Source: an uncultured Burkholderiaceae bacterium
Lineage (GTDB): Bacteria > Pseudomonadota > Gammaproteobacteria > Burkholderiales > Burkholderiaceae_F
NCBI GenBank assembly: GCA_937936215.1
Contig: CALGWX010000075.1
Location: forward strand, 1-18,405
Direction: 5' to 3'
Length of the DNA stretch: 18,405 nucleotides
Shown one piece after another: positions 1-6,172 of the stretch (position 1 is the stretch's first letter; every line of letters starts with the position of its first letter). The notes beneath the pieces are model-generated. The model saw only the letters and a program-made list of their open reading frames with translations. It was not told the origin of the DNA and made no database searches. The translations under genes and the position numbers were made by a program.

Positions 1-40
1 GCCCGCCGGTACACACGCGGCGGCATCGGGCGTCGTCGGG

Positions 41-541
41 TCAGCCCGGGCAGCGATCCGGCTGCGGCGAGACGGTGAAGAGTTCCGCGGCCGGCTTGGC
101 CATGACCGCGTCGTAGCGAAAGCGGAAGTCGCGCCTGCTCTGGATCTGGTCGAGCGCCGCCATGGCCTCCGGGCGGATGCAGTAGCGCAGCTGGGCGCCC
201 GTCTTGCGATGCCGTAGCAGCACCTCGCCGTAGAGACCCGCCGCGGCCGACTCCGGCGCGATGCGCAAGGTCTTCTGTCCAGGGCTTGCCGACAACGCGA
301 CGATCAGGCCGTCGGCAATGCAGGGGCAAGGCGCCAGTGGGCTGTCATAGTACGTGACGTCGACTTCGCGTCGCTGCGCGCCGAGCCGCTGCTGCGCGTC
401 CTGGCCGATGCGTATGCCGACGGCGATCAGCACCCCGAAACCGCCGTGCACGCGGCTGCCCCAATCGATCCACTGCTCCGGTGTCTGCGCCGCTGATGGG
501 ACGGCCAGCGCCGCCGCGGCGATCATCGCCAGGATCCGCAT
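41..541 (-). CDS. Exported FmdE-family (formylmethanofuran dehydrogenase subunit E-like) protein
   Basis: A 166-residue protein with a short N-terminal signal peptide (about residues 1-18, ending near SAAQ), so probably periplasmic. The body matches the small FmdE-related proteins found beside metal transporters. It has a WGSRVHGGFG block (about 28-37) where classical FmdE has the HGHxCPG metal site, then an APCPCIADGL block (about 70-79), then an RHRKTGAQLRY stretch. The first Cys of classical FmdE is absent, so the site is not the canonical one. No C-terminal zinc finger is present. The start is ATG, 3 nt after the stop of the upstream TonB receptor, which implies one transcript and translational coupling. 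Context suggests a periplasmic metal-binding or metal-handling role for the imported ion; this is inference, and no enzymatic activity is claimed. Family assignment is fairly secure, function is not. Confidence 0.75.
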   Translation of the reverse strand: MRILAMIAAAALAVPSAAQTPEQWIDWGSRVHGGFGVLIAVGIRIGQDAQQRLGAQRREVDVTYYDSPLAPCPCIADGLIVALSASPGQKTLRIAPESAAAGLYGEVLLRHRKTGAQLRYCIRPEAMAALDQIQSRRDFRFRYDAVMAKPAAELFTVSPQPDRCPG

Positions 542-544
542 CGC

Positions 545-2500
545 CTAAAGCCTGGCGCTGACGCCGAGCATGGCCGACCGCCCCGGCATCGGGTAGGCCG
601 GCCGCAACTCGTAGTCGGTGTCGGTGACGTTTTCCACCGCGAGGAATACCTCCGCCTGGGGCGACAGCCGGAAGGCGAGGCGGGCGTTCAGCAGCGCGTA
701 ACTGTCGACCTTCAGCGTATTTACGGCCGTGGCCGATCGCCCCTGCGACAACACATACTGGTCGTCGACGACCTGCGCATCGACGCTTAAGCGCCACGGC
801 CCGAACGCACCGGTGAGGCCGGCCGCCGCCGACCAGCGTGGGGTGTAGGGCAACGACGAGGGCGTCGAGTCGAGCCAGGTCACGCCGGCGAACACGGACC
901 AGTCGCTCGCCGGCTGCCAGGTGACCGTCGCCTCGGCACCCTTAACGCTGGCGCCGCCGCGGTTGACGTACACCGGCGGCGGCGGAGGTGGCGGCACGAA
1001 GACGTAGCGATTGGCGCCGCGGTCGTTGAAGACGGCGAGGTCGAGCGACAGCGTGTCGGCCACGGCGTGACGTATGCCGAATTCGCTGTGGTCGACCCGC
1101 TCGGGCGACAGCTTGCGCCAGCTCTGGCCAAGGCCCGGGATCACGTTCTGCGAGAACACGATCACGTCCAGCCCTGGATAGTTGATTCCCCGTGCCCACT
1201 GGTAGCGCAGCGTCCACGGCCCGCCTTCCAGCATCACGCCCGCGTGCGGCGCCGCTACGCTGTCGAACTGGCTATGGTCGTACCAGCGCAGGCCCACCGA
1301 TGGCGTCAGGCTCCAGCTGCCGAGGTCGAGGCGGTGGTTGACGGCCGCATAGGGCGAGACGACGCGAAGCCGCGGGGCGCCATCGAACTGCGTTGGTCGG
1401 GCATTGGTCGGCCGGAAGCGGACACGGCCGGTCACGGTGTCGACATCCAGCCCCGCCATCAGCTCGCCGTCGGCCCACGGCGACAGCACTTCGCGCGCCC
1501 GCAGGCCCGCCTGGCTCCAGTCGGTCAGAGTGTCGCCGGCGGTACCTGCCTGGCGATACCAGTAACCGCGGCCATCCGTGGCATACAGCTTCACATCGCC
1601 CTGCGCCAGCGTGTGCCGGTGCGACAGTGACACCGAAAGCAGCCCGAGCCGCGTCTGGTACTCGCCGTTGTTCAACTGTGGGCGACCCAGTGGTCCGGGG
1701 TCCCGCGCCCTGTTGTCGCTGCCAAGCGCCAGCGCGCCGACCGACCAGTGGCGGTCCATTTGCACGCCCACTTGCGCCAGCGCGTTGGTCAGCCGGCCGT
1801 CGCCGTCGTCCCGATGCCCGTCGGAGCGCATATGGCCACCACCGATCAGATAGTCCACTACCCCGGCGCGGGCACCGTAATCCGCCTGGGCGACGAGTGT
1901 CCCGAAGCTGCCGGCGCCGGCACGGCCGCTAGCGAGCTGTTGGCGGCCCTGCGGCACGCGTTTGGGCAACAGATCGATGGCCGCGACCGCATTGCCGAAC
2001 ACTTGTGGCTGCGGCGACTTATAGACGGCGATGCGATCGATGGTGTTGACCGGCAGGATGTCGAGCAACGGATGGTTCCAAACCCCCATGTACACCGGTA
2101 CGCCGTCGATGAAGGTCTGGATGTCGGCGCCGGGCCGGCTCTGGCCACGGCCTCGGATGAATATGGCACCACCCTCGCCGCCGCCGAATGAGCCGACGGG
2201 ATTGAAGCGCGAGATGCTGACGCCGGGCGTGCGCCGCAGCGCGTTGGCGAGATCGTAGGCGTTGAGGTCTTCGATCTGCCGCTCGGTCACGACTGTCGTC
2301 GCCGAGCCGAACCGGTCGAGCTCGACTGCGCCGACGATCGGCGAGGCGACGACTTCGGCCGCGTCGAGCCGCAGCGCTGCGGGTTGCGCTGAGGCGGCCA
2401 TGAACGTTGTCATCGCCAGGGCCGCCGCGGTGGCGGCGCGCGTGATGGCGAGCAGCCTCGCTGCGCCGAGGGCAGCAGCGGGCCAAGGCTGAAGATCCAT
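545..2500 (-). CDS. TonB-dependent outer-membrane receptor, probably for nickel or a nickel chelate
   Basis: A 651-residue outer-membrane receptor. A signal peptide lies within about the first 40 residues (Ala-rich hydrophobic stretch ending near ASAQPA). It is followed by a TonB-box-like segment (AAEVVASPI), a plug domain (TERQIEDLNAYDLANALRR, then FIRGRGQ and FIDGVPVYMG) and a 22-strand-type barrel ending in a terminal beta strand (LGVSARL) that closes on Leu rather than the usual Phe. A run of seven prolines (codons at 974-994) sits in a predicted loop. The ATG has AAGGGG upstream. It is divergent from nikR with a 227-nt gap and is followed by the FmdE-like gene, so nickel is the most likely cargo. 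Cobalt or a metallophore complex cannot be excluded. The barrel-plug assignment is certain; the substrate is inferred from neighbours. Confidence 0.9.
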   Translation of the reverse strand: MDLQPWPAAALGAARLLAITRAATAAALAMTTFMAASAQPAALRLDAAEVVASPIVGAVELDRFGSATTVVTERQIEDLNAYDLANALRRTPGVSISRFNPVGSFGGGEGGAIFIRGRGQSRPGADIQTFIDGVPVYMGVWNHPLLDILPVNTIDRIAVYKSPQPQVFGNAVAAIDLLPKRVPQGRQQLASGRAGAGSFGTLVAQADYGARAGVVDYLIGGGHMRSDGHRDDGDGRLTNALAQVGVQMDRHWSVGALALGSDNRARDPGPLGRPQLNNGEYQTRLGLLSVSLSHRHTLAQGDVKLYATDGRGYWYRQAGTAGDTLTDWSQAGLRAREVLSPWADGELMAGLDVDTVTGRVRFRPTNARPTQFDGAPRLRVVSPYAAVNHRLDLGSWSLTPSVGLRWYDHSQFDSVAAPHAGVMLEGGPWTLRYQWARGINYPGLDVIVFSQNVIPGLGQSWRKLSPERVDHSEFGIRHAVADTLSLDLAVFNDRGANRYVFVPPPPPPPVYVNRGGASVKGAEATVTWQPASDWSVFAGVTWLDSTPSSLPYTPRWSAAAGLTGAFGPWRLSVDAQVVDDQYVLSQGRSATAVNTLKVDSYALLNARLAFRLSPQAEVFLAVENVTDTDYELRPAYPMPGRSAMLGVSARL

Positions 2501-2727
2501 CCGATGCGCCCCTTGCGTAAGACGAAACGAGAGAATCGTATGACAGCACTGCGGCAGTCCGCAAGCGAACGCCTTGCGGCGCCTTGTTGCAGGTCAAGGC
2601 CTGCGGCTGCCGCGGCACGCGAATCTGGCCCGCGTCCAAGTTGGCGGCGACGACCGCCGCCGTCGCGCGCCACGCGTTCATACTTCGCCCTGCCGTTTCG
2701 GCAGGCGCCGTCACTGGGACTCCGGCT
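2501..2727. promoter_or_regulatory. Divergent promoter region between TonB receptor and nikR, with two TCATAC half-sites
   Basis: This gap must hold the promoters of both divergent genes. It contains GTATGA at 2538-2543 (TCATAC on the minus strand, 38 nt before the receptor ATG) and TCATAC at 2678-2683 (45 nt before the nikR ATG). These are the half-sites of the Escherichia coli NikR operator (GTATGA-N16-TCATAC), but here they lie 134 nt apart and neither has a good partner at the classical spacing. Relative to each gene, both sit in the same orientation at a similar distance. They may be degenerate operators, or A/T-rich -10-like elements. Confidence 0.35.
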
Positions 2728-3189
2728 ATGGAACGCTTCACGATTTCGCTCGACGACGCGCTGGCGCGCGAATTCGACCAGCTGATCGCCGAGCGCGGCT
2801 ACGACAACCGCTCCGAGGCGGTGCGCGACCTGCTGCGCGCGCACCTGGACAAGCTGCGCGAGGCGCGCGACGCGCAGGGGCAGTGCGTCGGGAACCTGTC
2901 GTATGTCTATAACCACCACGAGCGCGAACTGGCCGAGCGGTTGATGGCGATCCAGCACGCGCATCACGACCTGGTGATCTCCACCATGCACGCGCACCTG
3001 GACCACGACTTCTGCATCGAGAGCGTGATCCTCAAGGGGCCGGCGCAGCAGGTACGCCGCTTCGCCGACGCCATCGCCGCCGAGCGCGGCGTGCGTCACG
3101 GCAGCCTGAACGTAGTGATGGTCGACGTCACGCCGGCGCACACGCACGGCAAGGGGCACGCGCACGTGCACGTGCGGCCACAGCGCTGA
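2728..3189 (+). CDS. nikR: Nickel-responsive ribbon-helix-helix regulator NikR
   Basis: A 153-residue protein. The N-terminal ribbon-helix-helix DNA-binding domain (residues 1-45) begins MERFTISLDD and contains the RGYDNRSEAVRDLLR helix. The C-terminal ACT-like nickel-sensing domain carries all four high-affinity nickel ligands, at His77, His88, His90 and Cys96, matching E. coli His76, His87, His89 and Cys95 in the QHxHHDL...HAHLDHDFC pattern. The ATG at 2728 is chosen because it starts exactly at the RHR strand; an upstream in-frame extension to 2584 has no homology. A tail of about 20 residues beyond the E. coli C-terminus holds five more histidines (138, 140, 144, 146, 148). NikR represses nickel uptake genes when nickel is replete, which fits its place between a TonB receptor and an ECF transporter. 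Confidence 0.95.
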   Translation: MERFTISLDDALAREFDQLIAERGYDNRSEAVRDLLRAHLDKLREARDAQGQCVGNLSYVYNHHERELAERLMAIQHAHHDLVISTMHAHLDHDFCIESVILKGPAQQVRRFADAIAAERGVRHGSLNVVMVDVTPAHTHGKGHAHVHVRPQR

Positions 3190-3191
3190 GG

Positions 3192-3220
3192 CCCGCTTGC
3201 CCGCGGGGGCGGCGAGCGGG
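3192..3220 (+). other. Stem-loop between nikR and the His-rich gene
   Basis: CCCGCT (3192-3197) pairs with AGCGGG (3215-3220) around a G/C-rich loop just after the nikR stop. No U-tract follows, so it is more likely an intercistronic RNA structure than a terminator. Confidence 0.3.
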
Positions 3221-3239
3221 TAAGTTGCGGCCGTCAATG

Positions 3240-3251
3240 CCTCCGCGGAGG
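3240..3251 (+). promoter_or_regulatory. Perfect 12-nt palindrome overlapping the Shine-Dalgarno of the His-rich gene
   Basis: CCTCCGCGGAGG is a perfect palindrome whose right half forms the ribosome binding site (GGAGGG, 3247-3252) for the ATG at 3260. In RNA it could fold as a 4-bp stem with a CGCG tetraloop and partly mask the site; in DNA it could be a small dyad operator. Both readings are inference. Confidence 0.35.
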
Positions 3252-3259
3252 GAACCGCC

Positions 3260-3559
3260 ATGCCGCATGACAAGGCCACCGGCGCCGCCGGCCACGACCA
3301 CGATCACCTGCACCAGCACGCCCACGAGCACACGCACGAGCACGAGCACTGGCACTGGCACGGCGACCTGCACCATTGCCACCCGCACCGCCATACGCAC
3401 AGCCACGACCACACCCATGCCCACGCGCACGCGCACGGCCACGGCGACCCGGACGGCGAGCACGGCCACGGCGATGACGAACTGCACGGCGGCGAGCACG
3501 CGCACGACCACGACCATCCGGGCCACGAGCGCGCCCCGCACGACGATCACTCGCACTGA
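3260..3559 (+). CDS. Histidine-rich small protein, probable cytosolic nickel (metal) buffer
   Basis: 99 residues, of which I count 37 His. The protein is dominated by HX repeats (HDHDHLHQHAHEHTHEHEH, then HTHSHDHTHAHAHAHGHG) with acidic spacers, a single Cys (in HHCHPH) and two Trp (HWHWH). There is no signal peptide or membrane segment, so it is cytosolic. The start is ATG at 3260 with a strong GGAGGG ribosome site. It resembles, in style only, the His-rich metal-storage proteins Hpn and Hpn-like of Helicobacter and the His-rich stretches of HypB and SlyD; I cannot name a family. Its place between nikR and nikMN makes nickel storage or delivery the natural role. Low-complexity coding gives misleading open frames on both strands, but this frame has the ribosome site, a clean start and stop, and metal-binding logic. 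Confidence 0.8.
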   Translation: MPHDKATGAAGHDHDHLHQHAHEHTHEHEHWHWHGDLHHCHPHRHTHSHDHTHAHAHAHGHGDPDGEHGHGDDELHGGEHAHDHDHPGHERAPHDDHSH

Positions 3560-3576
3560 GCCGCAGCGGCTGCGGC
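3560..3576 (+). terminator. Possible weak terminator hairpin after the His-rich gene
   Basis: GCCGCAG and CTGCGGC form a 7-bp stem with a CGG loop starting at the last nucleotides of the stop region. No T-run follows, so intrinsic termination is doubtful; it may act as a 3' stability hairpin. Confidence 0.3.
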
Positions 3577-4184
3577 AGCGCGGCGCCGGTTAGCGGCGAC
3601 CCACGCGCGCTCGGCCGTGGCCCAGGCGGGGTTTCGCGAAGCTCGGCTTCGCGCCGCCGCCGGCCGCGCCTGCGAGCGCGGCCTTGGGGCGCAGCGAAGG
3701 CTGGCGAGCCTTTGTAAGCGCTTGAGCGCGCGGTGACCACGCCGCCGCCGCGCCAACCCGCGTCACCCCAAGGATCCACAGTGGCAATGCGGTTCGCCTG
3801 CCGCGAGCCCCTGTCCAACCTGACGAAATCACAAATCTGGCGGCGACCTCGTGAAATATCCGGGCGGGTGATGGGTTTGTCGCCGCATCCGCGCCAGCAG
3901 GTTAATCGCGCGTCGTATCGCGGGGCCGTGCCGCGTCCTGGTGGCCGGCGCCCTGCCTAACCCGCACCGCTGGACGACGGTTCCTGGCCAACCCGTGCAG
4001 GCAGACGATGGTTCCCGCCAAGGCGGGCTTGCGCTGGCGCAAAGGCGGCGTAGGAAAATTAGCCAATACTGCTTACTCGTTGTTTCCTGGCCGCTGGGCG
4101 GCAGCGCGGCTTCGGCTGGCCCGCGGCGGGCGTGGGCGGGCTGCCCGCCGCGACGCGTCGAGCGCAAAGGACCGGAGAACCGAC
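3560..4184. other. 625-nt gene-free region upstream of nikMN, with hairpins and a decayed direct repeat
   Basis: No convincing gene; the open frames here have no recognisable domain and low-complexity Arg/Pro/Ala content. Visible structure: a 7-bp hairpin directly at the stop of the His-rich gene (3560-3576); an 8-bp hairpin CGCGAAGC/GCTTCGCG (3635-3653); an imperfect direct repeat (3973-3991 and 4004-4021, both beginning GACGAYGGTTCC); a CCCGCC/GGCGGG hairpin (4014-4027), reminiscent of the TTCCCGCGAAGGCGGG repeats scattered through proteobacterial genomes; a TTGCGC/GCGCAA hairpin (4029-4042); and a GGCGGG/CCCGCC hairpin (4135-4149) just before the nikMN ribosome site. An A/T-richer patch at 4052-4085 is the likeliest promoter area. 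I found no match to cobalamin or NiCo riboswitch cores. Confidence 0.5.
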
Positions 4185-5210
4185 ATGCACATGGCCGATG
4201 CCCTGCTTTCGCCCGCGGTGGGCGCGACGATGTGGCTGGCCAGCGGTTCGGCGCTGGCGCTGGCGGCGCGGCGGGTACGGGCGCAGGCGGACGACCGCCT
4301 GGTGCCGCTGATGGGCGTGCTCGGCGCCTTCGTCTTCGCGGCGCAGATGCTGAACTTCGCCATCCCCGGCACCGGGTCGAGCGGTCACCTGGGCGGCGGC
4401 CTATTGCTGGCGATCCTGCTCGGGCCGCACGCCGGGCTGATCGTGATCGCCTCGGTGCTCACCGTGCAGGCGCTGTTCTTCGCCGATGGCGGGCTGCTGG
4501 CGCTGGGAGCGAACGTCTTCAACCTCGGCGTGCTGCCGTGCTACGTCGCCTATCCGCTCGTCTACCGCGCGCTGGCGCGGCCGGGGGCTTCCGCGGCCTG
4601 GGTCACTTTCGCGGCGGTGGTCGCTGCGGTGGTGGGCCTGCAACTCGGTGCGCTCGGCGTGGTGCTGCAGACGGTCGCCTCGGGCATCTCCAGCCTGCCC
4701 TTCGCCACCTTCCTGCTGCTGATGCAGCCGATCCACCTCGCCATCGGCGTGGTCGAGGGCCTGGCGACGGCGGCGGTGCTGCTGTTCATCCGCCGGTCGC
4801 GGCCGGACCTGCTCGATGAGGCGGCGCCGCGGCCGGCGTCGCTGCGGCCGCTGCTCGCCTCGCTCACCGTGGCCGCGCTGGCGGCCGGCGGCGCGCTCGC
4901 CTGGTTCGCCTCGACGCAACCCGACGGCCTGGAGTGGTCGATCGAGCACGCCAGCGGCGCGGTGGAGTTGCCGGCGCCGCAGACCGGCGTGCACGCGGCG
5001 CTGGCCGCCGTGCAGCAGCGGCTGGCGTTCCTGCCGGACTACGCACTGCCGCGGTCGGCCCAGGCGATGGAGAAACAGGATTCGCCTGCCTGGCCCGACG
5101 TCGACGCCGAAACCTCACTGGCTGGCATCGTCGGGGCGCTGCTGACGCTGGCGGTCGTCTGGCTGGCGGCGGCGTGGCTGAAGCGCACGCGGCGCCGAGG
5201 TGGCGCCTGA
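4185..5210 (+). CDS. nikM: Fused ECF nickel transporter subunit NikM-NikN (CbiM family with PDGLE domain)
   Basis: A 341-residue membrane protein. Residues 1 to about 205 are the substrate-binding CbiM/NikM S-component. The mature N-terminus begins Met-His-Met, which in this family coordinates the metal through the free amine and His2, with a second ligand His at 68 (SGHLGGG). Several hydrophobic helices follow, including one with QPIHLAIGVVEG. Residues about 222-341 are a NikN-like part: one helix, a periplasmic segment with the PDGLEW signature (246-251), and a final helix with a basic tail. The ATG at 4185 is chosen over upstream in-frame codons because the MHM start is functionally required and GGAG lies 7 nt before it. 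It is the first gene of the M-Q-O operon. CbiM and NikM cannot be separated by eye; adjacency to nikR favours nickel over cobalt. Confidence 0.92.
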   Translation: MHMADALLSPAVGATMWLASGSALALAARRVRAQADDRLVPLMGVLGAFVFAAQMLNFAIPGTGSSGHLGGGLLLAILLGPHAGLIVIASVLTVQALFFADGGLLALGANVFNLGVLPCYVAYPLVYRALARPGASAAWVTFAAVVAAVVGLQLGALGVVLQTVASGISSLPFATFLLLMQPIHLAIGVVEGLATAAVLLFIRRSRPDLLDEAAPRPASLRPLLASLTVAALAAGGALAWFASTQPDGLEWSIEHASGAVELPAPQTGVHAALAAVQQRLAFLPDYALPRSAQAMEKQDSPAWPDVDAETSLAGIVGALLTLAVVWLAAAWLKRTRRRGGA

Positions 5211-5211
5211 C

Positions 5212-5310
5212 GTGAGCGCACGGCCGCAGCCCACGCTGGGCGCCGCCGCGAGCGCGGTGGGCAAGCGCCCGGGCGCTCGCGCCACGGGGCTGCCGGCCGA
5301 CCTCCGATGA
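5212..5310 (+). other. 32-codon ORF bridging nikMN and nikQ
   Basis: A GTG one base after the nikMN stop opens a frame that runs without interruption to a TGA overlapping the nikQ start (ATGA). It begins GTG AGC and encodes an Ala/Arg/Pro-rich peptide with no recognisable motif and no good ribosome site. It may serve only to keep ribosomes moving between genes, or be chance in high-GC DNA. Confidence 0.15.
5247..5281 (+). other. 9-bp stem-loop in the nikMN-nikQ junction
   Basis: CGCGAGCGC (5247-5255) is the exact reverse complement of GCGCTCGCG (5273-5281), with a 17-nt loop. It lies in the 96-nt gap between two operon genes and has no T-tract. A role in processing or differential expression is plausible. 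Confidence 0.4.
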
Positions 5311-6110
5311 GCCGCATCGACGCCGCGCTGCGCGATCTGCGCACGCTGGAGGAACTGGCGGCGCGCGACACGCCGCTGGCGCGCCTCGACCCGCGCGCCA
5401 AGGTGTTGACGACGCTGGCGTTCATCGTCGTCGTGGTCTCGTTCGACCGCTATGCGGTGGCGTCGCTGCTGCCGCTCGCGGCCTTCCCGGTGCTGCTGGC
5501 CGTCCACGGCGAGGTACCGGCGGCGCCGCTGCTGCGCAAGCTGCTGCTCGCCTCGCCGTTCGCGCTGATGGTGGGCCTGGCCAACCCGCTGCTCGACCGC
5601 GCGCCGATGCTGGTGGCCGGCGAGACGGCGATCGCCGCCGGCTGGGTGTCGTTCGCCTCGATCCTGCTGCGCTTCGCGCTGACGGTCGGCGCCGCCCTGG
5701 TGCTGGTGGCCGGCACCGGCATGCACGCGCTCGCGGTGGCGCTCGGCCGCATTGGCGTGCCGGGCGTGTTCACGGCGCAGCTGCTGTTCCTGTTCCGCTA
5801 CGCGTTCGTCGTCGGCGAGGAAGCGGCGCGGATGGCGGCGGCGCGAGAACTGCGCGCCGGCGGCCGCCGCCTGCGCCTGGCCGAGTGGGCGCCGCTCGCC
5901 GGCCACCTGCTGCTGCGCGCCTTCAACCGCGCGCAGCGCATCCACCGCGCGATGCTGGCGCGCGGCTTCGACGGCGAGCTGCGTAGCCTGCGGCAACTGC
6001 GCTGGACCGGGCGCGATACCGCGTTCATGCTCGGTTGGTGCGCCTTCTTCGCGCTGGCGCGGGCGGTCGATCTGCCGCTCGTGCTCGGGCGGCTGGCGGT
6101 CGTGCGGTGA
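5307..6110 (+). CDS. nikQ: ECF transporter transmembrane (T) subunit, CbiQ/NikQ family
   Basis: A 267-residue inner-membrane protein that couples the NikO ATPase to the NikM substrate subunit. It shows the family's LDPRAK motif (27-32) before the first helix, hydrophobic segments at roughly 34-66, 83-95 and 110-145, a long amphipathic cytosolic region with the coupling motif ARG at 218-220 (AMLARGFDG) and an earlier ELRAGG element (181-186), and a last hydrophobic helix near 238-262. Length is normal for CbiQ. The ATG at 5307 follows nikMN by 96 nt, and I see no strong Shine-Dalgarno, so coupling through the bridging ORF may matter. Second gene of the transporter operon. Confidence 0.92.
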   Translation: MSRIDAALRDLRTLEELAARDTPLARLDPRAKVLTTLAFIVVVVSFDRYAVASLLPLAAFPVLLAVHGEVPAAPLLRKLLLASPFALMVGLANPLLDRAPMLVAGETAIAAGWVSFASILLRFALTVGAALVLVAGTGMHALAVALGRIGVPGVFTAQLLFLFRYAFVVGEEAARMAAARELRAGGRRLRLAEWAPLAGHLLLRAFNRAQRIHRAMLARGFDGELRSLRQLRWTGRDTAFMLGWCAFFALARAVDLPLVLGRLAVVR

Positions 6111-6172
6111 GCACTTTCGGCCGCGCCGAAGCGCTCCTTTGCGAGCGCGCAGCTGCGAGGGTCGGCCGGTGA
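6107..6172 (+). other. 21-codon ORF bridging nikQ and nikO
   Basis: A GTG overlapping the nikQ stop (GTGA, 6107-6110) opens a frame ending in a TGA that overlaps the nikO GTG start (GTGA, 6169-6172). Like the ORF between nikMN and nikQ it begins GTG AGC. No recognisable product. A GCGCTC/GAGCGC hairpin lies inside it (6131-6148). Confidence 0.15.
6131..6148 (+). other. Stem-loop in the nikQ-nikO junction
   Basis: GCGCTC (6131-6136) pairs with GAGCGC (6143-6148) around a 6-nt loop in the 58-nt gap. It shares the GCGAGCGCG core (6141-6149) with the preceding junction (5248-5256) and with 3672-3680. No T-run. Confidence 0.3.

Noticed and set aside
3128..3556. Minus-strand Val-rich frame opposite the His-rich gene (looks membrane-like)
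   Set aside because: It is the antisense of repeated CAC codons, which read as GTG (Val) on the other strand. No ribosome site, and the plus-strand gene explains the composition.
3225..3593. Plus-strand Thr-rich frame overlapping the His-rich gene
   Set aside because: Frame-shifted reading of the same CAC-rich DNA; low complexity, with no start signal of its own.
3829..4167. 112-codon minus-strand frame in the nikR-nikMN gap
   Set aside because: Arg/Pro/Ser-rich with no domain and no ribosome site, and it overlaps the hairpin repeats, which probably create the open frame.
4008..4184. Upstream extension of NikMN
   Set aside because: Would place 59 non-homologous residues before the Met-His-Met N-terminus, which is needed for metal binding in this family.
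3560..4184. Cobalamin or NiCo riboswitch before the transporter
   Set aside because: I looked for the conserved B12-box and NiCo core and could not find either. A covariance-model search would settle it.
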